A DNA stretch of 64,000 bases from Collinsella sp. AF23-4AC (GTDB taxonomy: Bacteria; Actinomycetota; Coriobacteriia; Coriobacteriales; Coriobacteriaceae). The notes below the pieces were generated by a model. The model was given only the letters and a program-made list of their open reading frames with translations, had not been told where the DNA came from and did no database searches. Of the stretch, positions 19,207 to 26,068 are shown one piece after another. The stretch lies in contig NZ_QRVE01000003.1 in the NCBI RefSeq assembly GCF_003462685.1, positions 1 through 64,000 of the forward strand. Direction: 5' to 3'. The position numbers were made by a program, and so were the translations under genes. Every line of letters starts with the position of its first letter. Positions within the stretch are counted from its first letter, which is position 1.

Positions 19207-19251
19207 GGCGGGGTTTAAGTCGAGCGCGAGCGGCGAACTAGGCAACGCATC

Positions 19252-19300
19252 GGTCCTATTCCTCAAAATCGAAAGTTTTTCAGTTTTGAGGAATAGGACC
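19252..19300. repeat. 41-bp-type palindrome copy 1 (CTATTCCTCAAAA), 3' side of ATPase gene
   Basis: GGTCCTATTCCTCAAAA (19252-19268) pairs perfectly with TTTTGAGGAATAGGACC (19284-19300) around a 15-base loop. It sits between the convergent ends of coaX and the ATPase gene and has T-rich ends on both strands, so it may also act as a bidirectional terminator. The same palindrome occurs twice upstream of the ATPase gene. Confidence 0.85.
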
Positions 19301-19305
19301 TTTTG

Positions 19306-20502
19306 CTAAGCCTCGCCGCACAACCACCTCGCCAGGTCCACGATCTGCACCCCATTGCGGTCCGTGGCTTCGTGATGCGTGCGGGCGAGAATCATCTTGG
19401 GATACGCGTCGCCAATGCTCAGCAGTGGTGAAATCTCGCGTTCAAATGTCTTATCCGAGCTGATGTCGTCGCTCACCTGAATGTAGAGCTTCTCGCTTCG
19501 CTTGATTGCTACAAAGTCTATTTCCTTTTTATAGAGTACGCCAACGTATACCTCATATCCGCGGCGCAGCAGCTCGATGGCCACCATGTTCTCGTACACG
19601 CGACCCCAGTCCATATCGCGTGTACCGAGCAGTGCGTATTTGAACGCGTGGTCTGCCAGGTAATACTTCTCGCCGCTCTTAAGGTATTTCTTGCCGCGAA
19701 TGTCATATCGACGAACTTTATAGAAGGCAAACGCATCGCACAGGTACCCCATGTACGCACCGACCGTCTTGTTCGTTATCTTTAGCCCATCCGCGTTCAA
19801 AACATCCGTAATGTTGCGTGCCGACGTTATGTTGGATACGTTGTCCATCATGTAATCGGCAATGCGCAGCAGCGCCGATTCGTTTCTCACGTTATGCCGC
19901 TGCACGATATCCCTCACGATGAGCGTCTTGAAGACATTGGAGAGATATTGATAGCGCTGCTCCTGCAGTGGATAAGGGTAAGAGCCGGACATGCCCCCGG
20001 TTCTCGCGTACTCATCGAAGTCGCGATCGACCTCACCCTCGTCGCCATAGAAGCGATACTCCTCAAACGAGAATGGGAAAACCTCGATCTCGAACGTGCG
20101 CCCCGTAAAGAGCGTCGACAGATCGCTCGACAGCAAAAAGGCGTTCGATCCGGTGATGAAGATGTCGTACTGCTCGGATGCATGGAGGCTGTTGATCGCG
20201 CGTTCAAAGCCGTCGCACATCTGAACCTCGTCGATAAGCAGGAAGTTTTGCTTGCCGGGCACTCGATGCTCTTTCACATAGGCGAGCAGGGCATGATATT
20301 CGAGCAGGCCCTCGAACTCGTCGAGGTTGTAATTGATATGGATGACATTCGAATTGGACAGATTTGCCTCCACGTAATCGCGGAGGGCCTCGAGCAATTT
20401 TGACTTACCGCTACGGCGAATGCCCGTTATGACCTTGATGTCCGGTACGCCAATAAGGCTCGTCAACGTGTCCATATATGACGTTCTATTGATGAGTTTC
20501 AT
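19306..20502 (-). CDS. AAA_14/DUF4143 ATP-binding protein, 398 aa
   Basis: Second ATPase of the AAA_14/DUF4143 family. It has a canonical P-loop GIRRSGKSKLLEALRDYV at about residues 27-44, a Walker B FLLIDEVQMCDGFERAINSL (residues ~105-125), sensor ITGSNAFLLSS, the family motif TLFTGRTFEIEVFPFSFEEY, and a C-terminal DUF4143 domain with ELLRRGYEVYVG and the KEIDFVAIKRSEKLYIQV core (D...E.K-like nuclease fold, here D-x-V-A). Family function is unknown. ATG 20502 is preceded by GGGAGG. The gene is enclosed by three copies of one palindrome (19252, 20529, 20615), which suggests autoregulation or a small mobile unit. Confidence 0.88.
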   Translation of the reverse strand: MKLINRTSYMDTLTSLIGVPDIKVITGIRRSGKSKLLEALRDYVEANLSNSNVIHINYNLDEFEGLLEYHALLAYVKEHRVPGKQNFLLIDEVQMCDGFERAINSLHASEQYDIFITGSNAFLLSSDLSTLFTGRTFEIEVFPFSFEEYRFYGDEGEVDRDFDEYARTGGMSGSYPYPLQEQRYQYLSNVFKTLIVRDIVQRHNVRNESALLRIADYMMDNVSNITSARNITDVLNADGLKITNKTVGAYMGYLCDAFAFYKVRRYDIRGKKYLKSGEKYYLADHAFKYALLGTRDMDWGRVYENMVAIELLRRGYEVYVGVLYKKEIDFVAIKRSEKLYIQVSDDISSDKTFEREISPLLSIGDAYPKMILARTHHEATDRNGVQIVDLARWLCGEA

Positions 20503-20528
20503 TGGTGCCTCCCTGCGGTCTTCTATCG

Positions 20529-20569
20529 CTATTCCTCAAAAACGAAAATTATTCAGTTTTGAGGAATAG
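20529..20569. repeat. 41-bp palindrome copy 2, promoter side of ATPase gene
   Basis: CTATTCCTCAAAA and TTTTGAGGAATAG are separated by a 15-base loop (ACGAAAATTATTCAG). It lies 27 bases upstream of the ATPase start codon, an operator-like position. Loop length is the same as in copies 1 and 3. Confidence 0.85.
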
Positions 20570-20614
20570 ACTCTGCAACGAATATACCTCGTTAAAGGCC
20601 GAGCTGGCTTAATT

Positions 20615-20655
20615 CTATTCCTCAAAATCGAAAGATTTTCAGTTTTGAGGAATAG
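20615..20655. repeat. 41-bp palindrome copy 3
   Basis: Same arms CTATTCCTCAAAA/TTTTGAGGAATAG with a 15-base loop close to copy 1 (TCGAAAGATTTTCAG). It is 86 bp from copy 2, further upstream of the ATPase gene. Confidence 0.85.
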
Positions 20656-20688
20656 GGTGCTGACAACCCATTCCCCAGACAAGCAAGA

Positions 20689-20713
20689 CCCTCCCCGGCA
20701 CAGCCGAGAAGGG
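20689..20713 (-). terminator. Possible terminator after biotin-ligase-like gene
   Basis: CCCTTCTCGGC and GCCGGGGAGGG (minus strand) pair with one wobble and one mismatch around TGT, 40 bases past the stop codon. The T-run is poor, so this is only probable. Confidence 0.4.
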
Positions 20714-20753
20714 CTTTGTTGTCGTCGTTATCTTTTGCTGTGGGCGCCCTGCA

Positions 20754-21455
20754 CTACAGGCCGCGAACGCGCACGGCCTCGGGCGGAAACTCTTGCTCGC
20801 CGGCGTCGGTCTTAATGGTCGCGCGGCCCCAGATGTCCAAGCCCGCAAACACGCCGACCGCGAGCGGCAGGCCGTTGGGCGACACCGCCGCGACCTGACG
20901 ACCCAGCAGCGGCACCATATCGAAGTACTCACCCAGCACCGGGGCCAGCGGGCCGGCAGCGCCCTGTGGTGTGTTGGCGGCAACCGCCCAGGCGTCAACG
21001 CGAGCGAGCACCGCCGCGACCAGCGCCTCGACCAGCGCCTCGTCGCCCATATCCACACCGAGCTCGCCTAGCGCCGCACGCTCAACATCAACCGTCACCG
21101 CGGCAAACATGCCCGCAGCACCGGCACCGCCGTTGACGGCGACGCGCGCGAGCGACGTCTCAAACGCAGGCGCGCCGCACACGATGTCACTCGGCCACTG
21201 GATGCCCACCTTGCCGGCAAGGCCCAGGCCCGGCGTTGCAGCCGTGCCCGTGAGCGCGTCCATCATGCCCATTGCGGCCACAAACGGCAGGCCGTGGAAG
21301 GCGTGCATGTTCACATCGGGGCGCACGACCAGCGAAAACGTCAGCGATGCATCACCCGCGCTCCACGCGCACCAGCCCGCGGACATGCCCTCGCGGCCCG
21401 CGTCACGCGCCGCGTCGAGCTCGGTACCGGCAGCAACAGCATTCATCTCGATCAT
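20754..21455 (-). CDS. Degenerate biotin-protein-ligase-like protein, 233 aa
   Basis: The overall layout follows the BPL_LplA_LipB catalytic fold plus a small C-terminal SH3-like part: SLVVRPD (family S-x-x-x-RP), QWPSDIV (family KWPNDL), and GLDIWGRATIKTDAGE near the end (BirA C-domain). The ligase signature is damaged: GRGRRGR is replaced by GREGMSAG, the lysine of KWPNDL is Gln, and the K-x-x-G-I-L strand is not present. No N-terminal DNA-binding domain is seen. It may therefore be a non-catalytic relative rather than a working BirA. Its ATG directly follows the folP-folK stop codon (TAGATG), so the two are translationally coupled; that link to folate is unexplained. Confidence 0.65.
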   Translation of the reverse strand: MIEMNAVAAGTELDAARDAGREGMSAGWCAWSAGDASLTFSLVVRPDVNMHAFHGLPFVAAMGMMDALTGTAATPGLGLAGKVGIQWPSDIVCGAPAFETSLARVAVNGGAGAAGMFAAVTVDVERAALGELGVDMGDEALVEALVAAVLARVDAWAVAANTPQGAAGPLAPVLGEYFDMVPLLGRQVAAVSPNGLPLAVGVFAGLDIWGRATIKTDAGEQEFPPEAVRVRGL

Positions 21456-23183
21456 CTACATACGCCCCAATTCGCCCACGATATGGCCCACGCGATCCTC
21501 GGGCTCCTTGACCTCGACGCCGTTGTAGCGGAAGAACCGCGCCGGGTCGTGCATCAGGTCCTCGAGCGGCACCAGCACAAAGTCGCGCTCGCCGATCAGC
21601 GGATGCGGCAGGCGCAGCTTTTTGCCGCCGTGAGTCTCGCCATCCATCCACAGCAGGTCCAAGTCGATGGTGCGCGGGCCGTTGACCTTGGCCTTCTTAG
21701 AACGGTCGCGACCCAGCTCGAGCTCGATCTTCTGCAGCTCGTCGAGCAGCACCAGCGGCGCCAGCTCGGTTTTGATCTCGATAACGGCGTTGGCAAACGC
21801 GTCCTGGCGCGTCTCGTAGGCCGGCTCGCTCTCGTAGATGCGCGAGCAGTTGGACACGCAGGTGAGCGGGATCTCGGCGATCATGTCGCGCGCGGCGCGG
21901 ATGTTGTCGCAGCGATGCCCCAGGTTGGAGCCCACGGCCACAAACGCGCGACGCGGCTGCGGCTTGGCGACAGCCCAGTAACCGTTCAGGAACTGCGCAA
22001 AGCCCGCAACGTCGTGCACGCGCACGATGTTGGCACCGGCCTGGATGGCGCCCAGGCACACGCCAAACGTGGCGGCATCGCGCGCGGCGGCCTCGGTCAC
22101 GCCCGAGACGGCGCCCACAAAACGCTTGCGCGACACGGCGCACATGAGCGGATAGCCCAGCGACGCCATCTTGGCGGTCTCGCGCTGGATGACGATGTCT
22201 TCGTTGGCCGTCTTGCCAAAGCCCGGGCCGGGATCGATGCAGATACGGTCGCGCGACACGCCGGCATGAATGAGCGTACGGGCCTGGTCGGACAGAAAGC
22301 CCATGACGCGGCGCATGATGGGCGCAGAATCGGGCAGGGTAAAGCGGCGGAGCTGCGAGGTGGGCACATAGGCTTCCTCACGGCGGGCACTGCGGCGCAT
22401 CATGGCGGCCAGGTGGTCATTGGGCTCCGGCGCGGCTTCGGTAGCTGCGGGCACGGTCTCGGGCGCAGCGACGACAGGGGCAGTTTGCTCGGCAGCCGGC
22501 GTCTCCGGCTCGGACTCGGGCGCGGGCTCCGATTCGCCAAACGGCAGCGAGGGCTGTACCACACCGCCCGGAAGCTTGGCCTCAACCTTGGGCTCGCCCA
22601 GCAACTTGCCGCGACGGCGACGGGCCGGCTTCTCGGCCTCGCGCGCAGCCTCGGCAGCCGCTTCGCGTGCCTTCTCGGCAACAAACGCCGCAGCCGAGGT
22701 ATCGAGTTGCACCGTCGCGTGCGTGCGGGCGGGTGCGGCGACCTCGCCGGCGTGCATTACGATGACGCCGCAGGTGCTCGTCTTAACGAACTCAACCATC
22801 TTGGGATCGGTGAAGCCCGTCACGTCGTTGACAATCGAAGCACCGCAGCGCACAGCCGCCTTGGCAACCGCCACATGACGCGTATCGATCGAGACGATGG
22901 CGCCCTCTTTGGCGAGCGCGCGCACGACGGGCAGCACGCGACGCGCCTCCTCGTCGGGGTTGACCGGGGTAAAGCCGGGGCGCGTGGACTCGCCGCCCAC
23001 GTCGATGATGTCGGCGCCGGCATCGAGCATCGCCAGGCCGTACTCGATAGCGGCATCCTGGTCAAAGTGCTCACCGCCATCGCTAAACGAATCGGGCGTC
23101 ACGTTGAGGACGCCCATGATGCGCGGACGGTCAAAGCTGAGCTCGTACTTTCCGCACCGCCATGTCTTGCTGTCGTTCGCCAT
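21456..23183 (-). CDS. folP: Dihydropteroate synthase-HPPK fusion (FolP-FolK) with a long disordered insert
   Basis: A 575-residue bifunctional folate enzyme. Residues ~18-400 are dihydropteroate synthase: IMGVLNVTPDSFSDGG, DVGGESTRPG, SIDT, IVNDVTG, IDPGPGFGKT, SRKRFVG and a final VRVHDV. Residues ~413-550 are 6-hydroxymethyl-dihydropterin pyrophosphokinase: AVGSNLG, the N-R-A region, and GPRTIDLDLLW. HPPK makes the pyrophosphate that DHPS condenses with p-aminobenzoate. A stretch at about 145-285, rich in Ala, Glu, Pro and Arg, interrupts DHPS just after the IVMH strand, where other DHPSs have a short loop. I chose ATG 23183 (AGGAGG seven bases upstream); ATG 23189 overlaps the ribosome site. 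Directly followed by the biotin-ligase-like gene. Confidence 0.92.
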   Translation of the reverse strand: MANDSKTWRCGKYELSFDRPRIMGVLNVTPDSFSDGGEHFDQDAAIEYGLAMLDAGADIIDVGGESTRPGFTPVNPDEEARRVLPVVRALAKEGAIVSIDTRHVAVAKAAVRCGASIVNDVTGFTDPKMVEFVKTSTCGVIVMHAGEVAAPARTHATVQLDTSAAAFVAEKAREAAAEAAREAEKPARRRRGKLLGEPKVEAKLPGGVVQPSLPFGESEPAPESEPETPAAEQTAPVVAAPETVPAATEAAPEPNDHLAAMMRRSARREEAYVPTSQLRRFTLPDSAPIMRRVMGFLSDQARTLIHAGVSRDRICIDPGPGFGKTANEDIVIQRETAKMASLGYPLMCAVSRKRFVGAVSGVTEAAARDAATFGVCLGAIQAGANIVRVHDVAGFAQFLNGYWAVAKPQPRRAFVAVGSNLGHRCDNIRAARDMIAEIPLTCVSNCSRIYESEPAYETRQDAFANAVIEIKTELAPLVLLDELQKIELELGRDRSKKAKVNGPRTIDLDLLWMDGETHGGKKLRLPHPLIGERDFVLVPLEDLMHDPARFFRYNGVEVKEPEDRVGHIVGELGRM

Positions 23184-23277
23184 GAACATCCTCCTAAAAT
23201 GCCCACGCCGCCGCGCTCGGGCGCTGGCGGCGGGGTCGCTTTGCAATCAGTCTTTCTATTGTATCCGCGCGCGCGGG

Positions 23278-24030
23278 CTAGAACGCAAACGCGGCCGCGA
23301 TGTCGCAAGAAATCAGCAGGTCGGCATTTGCATCCTGATCGGTGGGCGCCAAATTGCAAATGGCCAGCGTATCACCAGTAAAGTAACGCGTGAGGCCCGC
23401 TGCCGGATACACTACGAGCGAGGTTCCGCCCACGACGAGGGCGTCGGCTGCGGCGATGGCAGCAACGGCGCCGGTAAGCACACGCTCGTCGAGCGGCTCT
23501 TCGTAGAGGACCACATCGGGCTTGATGCGGCCGCCGCATGCAGGACACACGGGCACGCCCACGGCATCCTCATGCTCGCGCGCGCAAATCCATTCGGCGC
23601 TGTAGACCGCGCCGCACGACTGGCAAATGTTGCGATGGACCGATCCATGCAGCTCAAACACGCGCCGTGAACCGGCCACCTGATGCAGGCCATCGATGTT
23701 TTGCGTCACCACGGCGTCGAGCTTGCCGGCACGCTCCAGCTCGGCCAGCTTGGTGTGGCAGCAGTTGGGCTTGGCGCCAAGCGCGATCATCTTGGTCCGG
23801 TAGAAGTCGAAAAACTCCGCCGGATGCGCCTCGTAGAAGCTGTGCGAGAGCATAGTCTCGGGCGGATAGGAAAACCGCTGGTGATACAGACCGTCCACGC
23901 TGCGGAAATCGGGAATGCCGCTTGCCGTGGAGACGCCCGCACCGCCAAAGAAGACCACGTGACTATGGGTTTCGAACAGCTCCGCCAGCGCGGCGGAGGC
24001 CTGTTTGGGATCTGTTATCGCTTGCGTCAT
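23278..24030 (-). CDS. cobB: Sir2-family NAD-dependent protein deacylase
   Basis: A 250-residue sirtuin that removes acyl groups from protein lysines using NAD+, releasing nicotinamide and O-acyl-ADP-ribose. Motifs in order: GAGVSTASGIPDFRS (NAD loop), TQNIDGLHQVAGS (ribose site), FELHGS with the catalytic His, two Cys pairs CQSC and CPAC for structural zinc, PDVVLYEEPL, GGTSLVVYPAAG, and CNLAPT. The length is normal. ATG 24030 has GGAGG six bases upstream; an upstream in-frame start is unsupported. It stands alone, convergent with nothing and divergent from the exonuclease III gene 114 bases away. The substrates are unknown. Confidence 0.93.
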   Translation of the reverse strand: MTQAITDPKQASAALAELFETHSHVVFFGGAGVSTASGIPDFRSVDGLYHQRFSYPPETMLSHSFYEAHPAEFFDFYRTKMIALGAKPNCCHTKLAELERAGKLDAVVTQNIDGLHQVAGSRRVFELHGSVHRNICQSCGAVYSAEWICAREHEDAVGVPVCPACGGRIKPDVVLYEEPLDERVLTGAVAAIAAADALVVGGTSLVVYPAAGLTRYFTGDTLAICNLAPTDQDANADLLISCDIAAAFAF

Positions 24031-24144
24031 GTTTGTCCTCCGTCCATGTTGGTCGGGGCGGCTGCGATTGTGCCGTCGCCCGCGGGGCCCGCCCCGCCTC
24101 TGTTGCGTTAATCTTAAGCCCGCCAACCCCGTCGAAAGGACACC

Positions 24145-24963
24145 ATGCCTCAGACTTACACCTTTGCCTCGTGGAACGTTAACGGCCTGCGCGCCGTGCT
24201 CAAAAAGGACCCGAGCTTTACCCAGATCGCACAGGAACTCGATGTCGATATCCTAGCGCTGCAGGAAACCAAGCTGCAGGAGGGCCAGGTCGATATCGAC
24301 CTGCCCGGCTATCACCAAACCTGGAGCTACGCCGAGCGCAAGGGCTACTCGGGCACCGCGGTCTTTAGCCGCCAGGAACCGCTGCGCGTGCTGCGCGCCG
24401 ATGCACTGCTGCCCTACGCCGGCGAGGGTGGGGCCGCCGAGCTCGTCGCCCAAGCCGCAACCGAGGGCCGCGTCTGCGCGCTGGAGTTCGACAAGTTTTG
24501 GTTCGTGGACGTCTATACGCCCAACGCCCAAAATGAGCTCGCGCGCATCGATGTACGCATGGCCTGGGACGATGCCTATCGCGGCTTTTTGAGCGCGCTT
24601 GAGCGCGAAACCGGCAAGCCCGTCGTAACCTGCGGCGACTTTAACGTGGCACACGAGGAGATCGACCTTAAGAACCCCAAGTCCAACCGCGGCAACGCCG
24701 GCTTTTCGGACGAGGAGCGCGGCAAGTTCACCGAGCTGCTCGACGCCGGTTTTACCGACACCTGGCGCGCGGCCAATCCGGACGTCGAGGGCGTCTACAG
24801 CTGGTGGAGCTACCGCTTTAATGCCCGCAAGAACAACGCAGGCTGGCGCATCGACTACTTCCTGGTAAGCGACGCAATCGCCGGCAACGTACGCGACACC
24901 GGCATCCGCGGCGACATCTTTGGCAGCGACCACTGCCCCGTCACCCTCGCCCTGGAGCTCTAA
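24145..24963 (+). CDS. xth: Exodeoxyribonuclease III / AP endonuclease
   Basis: A 272-residue enzyme of the EEP (exonuclease-endonuclease-phosphatase) fold that cuts DNA at abasic sites and removes 3' blocking groups in base-excision repair. Visible motifs: ASWNVNGLRA (metal Asn), LQETKLQ (metal Glu), YSGTAVFSR, VDVYTPNAQ, CGDFNVAHEEIDL (catalytic Asp/Asn), YSWWSYRFNARKNNAGWRIDYFLVS, and the terminal GSDHCPVTLALEL with the catalytic His. AAAGGACACC precedes ATG. Complete and apparently monocistronic. Confidence 0.95.
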   Translation: MPQTYTFASWNVNGLRAVLKKDPSFTQIAQELDVDILALQETKLQEGQVDIDLPGYHQTWSYAERKGYSGTAVFSRQEPLRVLRADALLPYAGEGGAAELVAQAATEGRVCALEFDKFWFVDVYTPNAQNELARIDVRMAWDDAYRGFLSALERETGKPVVTCGDFNVAHEEIDLKNPKSNRGNAGFSDEERGKFTELLDAGFTDTWRAANPDVEGVYSWWSYRFNARKNNAGWRIDYFLVSDAIAGNVRDTGIRGDIFGSDHCPVTLALEL

Positions 24964-24970
24964 CCCCCAA

Positions 24971-25231
24971 ATGATCCCCCGGGGACGGAGGAAGCCGAGC
25001 CACTTTCGCCTTGCGAGAGCGTTCGCGCACCCCGCCCGCCACGAAACGTGCCCATCTACTACGTTTAGGCCGCCACCCTCAACCACAGCGAACAACGCGA
25101 AAAGAAAACCGCAGGTAGAAAGCCTGCGGTTTTTCATAAAACGCGATTGTGCTTGGGGATGTCGGGCTAAACGTAGTAGATGGGCCGATTTCGTGGCGGG
25201 CACCGTCAGCCGACCCCCGGGGACGGAGGAA
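24971..25231. repeat. Compound element: direct repeats enclosing a 34-bp inverted repeat and a hairpin
   Basis: CCCCCGGGGACGGAGGAA occurs at about 24975 and again at about 25213. Between them a 34-base left arm (25034-25067, GCCCGCCACGAAA...CTACGTTTA) and its inverse (25168-25201) match at 31 of 34 positions. A terminator hairpin sits at the centre (25105-25134). The stretch between exonuclease III and the ECF genes otherwise holds no gene. The nested structure suggests a small non-autonomous mobile element or a folded RNA. Confidence 0.75.
25105..25134 (+). terminator. Bidirectional terminator between exonuclease III and ECF S genes
   Basis: AAAACCGCAGG and CCTGCGGTTTT pair around TAGAAAG, with A- and T-runs on both sides. 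It can end transcription from either convergent gene. Confidence 0.8.
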
Positions 25232-25261
25232 ACCTGACTATTTCACCCGTCCTCTCCCTAT

Positions 25262-25329
25262 AACTTGCGGTGAAATAGTTCCTGACTGGGGCCATATGAC
25301 CGAAAACGGGAACTATTCCACCGCAAGTT
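25262..25329. repeat. 21-bp inverted repeat next to the ECF S gene
   Basis: AACTTGCGGTGAAATAGTTCC (25262-25282) and GGAACTATTCCACCGCAAGTT (25309-25329) pair at 20 of 21 positions around 26 bases. It lies 21 bases past the stop codon of the S-component gene and could form a REP-like hairpin on the mRNA. Confidence 0.75.
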
Positions 25330-25350
25330 CGCGAAGGAACGCGGGATGCC

Positions 25351-26064
25351 CTACAGTCCGTATTTCACGACAACGCGGTTGATCCGTCGGCACCAAGGTT
25401 TGTAGAGGGCAGCCAAAAACACGCAGGTCGCGAGGCCGTGTGTGATATCAAACGGCACCGCCGTGGCAAGACGCGCTACGGCGCCCGCCCACGTGAGCGG
25501 CTGCACAAAACCGATGATGTCGTAGGCGTTGATCACAACGCCATAGAGCAGGCCCGACGCAAAGCCACACACCATTAGCGCCGGCATTCGCACGGTCCCA
25601 TCCGCACGGTCGAACGCACCCGCATGCGCCAGGGCGCCACCGATATAGCCCACCAGACCCCAGGCATACATCTGCCACGGCGTCCACATGCCCTGTCCAA
25701 AAAAGAAATTACTGGTCAGCGCTGCCAACGCGCCGACCATAAAACCATTGCGACGGCCAAGTGTCGCACCCGCGATAATGGCGATAGCGCTCACGGGCTT
25801 AAAATCGGGAATGGGTCCAAACAGAATGCGCCCCGCCGCGGCCAGCGCCGCCAGCACCAGCGTGGGCATGATCTGGCGCAGGCCTGGACGTGATGACTCA
25901 TAGCCCGCAAAGAACAGTGCGAGCACGAGCGCCACTACAACCAGCATGGCAAGCGCCGCCTGCTCAATGCCCGCCAGCAACGCCGCAGTCATCACTGCCG
26001 GCACCGCCAGGAGCAGCGGAATCTCCATTTTCGTGAGTAGGCGCGAGGCGCGATGATCCGTCAT
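25351..26064 (-). CDS. ECF transporter substrate-binding (S) component
   Basis: A 237-residue membrane protein with about six hydrophobic helices, the substrate-capturing subunit of an energy-coupling-factor vitamin or metal importer. Motifs GPIPDFKPVSAIAIIAG and SNFFFGQGMWTPWQMYAWG are typical of ECF_trnsprt-type S components. The substrate cannot be read from sequence; cobalamin-type (CbrT-like) proteins share the FGQG-x-WTPWQM pattern, so that is one candidate. I chose ATG 26064, four bases after the stop codon of the ATPase gene, with TAGG upstream. Being last in a T-A-S operon means this S component has a dedicated module (group I ECF). Confidence 0.82.
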   Translation of the reverse strand: MTDHRASRLLTKMEIPLLLAVPAVMTAALLAGIEQAALAMLVVVALVLALFFAGYESSRPGLRQIMPTLVLAALAAAGRILFGPIPDFKPVSAIAIIAGATLGRRNGFMVGALAALTSNFFFGQGMWTPWQMYAWGLVGYIGGALAHAGAFDRADGTVRMPALMVCGFASGLLYGVVINAYDIIGFVQPLTWAGAVARLATAVPFDITHGLATCVFLAALYKPWCRRINRVVVKYGL

Positions 26065-26068
26065 CCTA

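Noticed and set aside
21294..23381. 695-codon plus-strand open frame opposite folP-folK
   Set aside because: Antisense shadow; composition is low-complexity and the FolP and FolK motifs lie on the minus strand.
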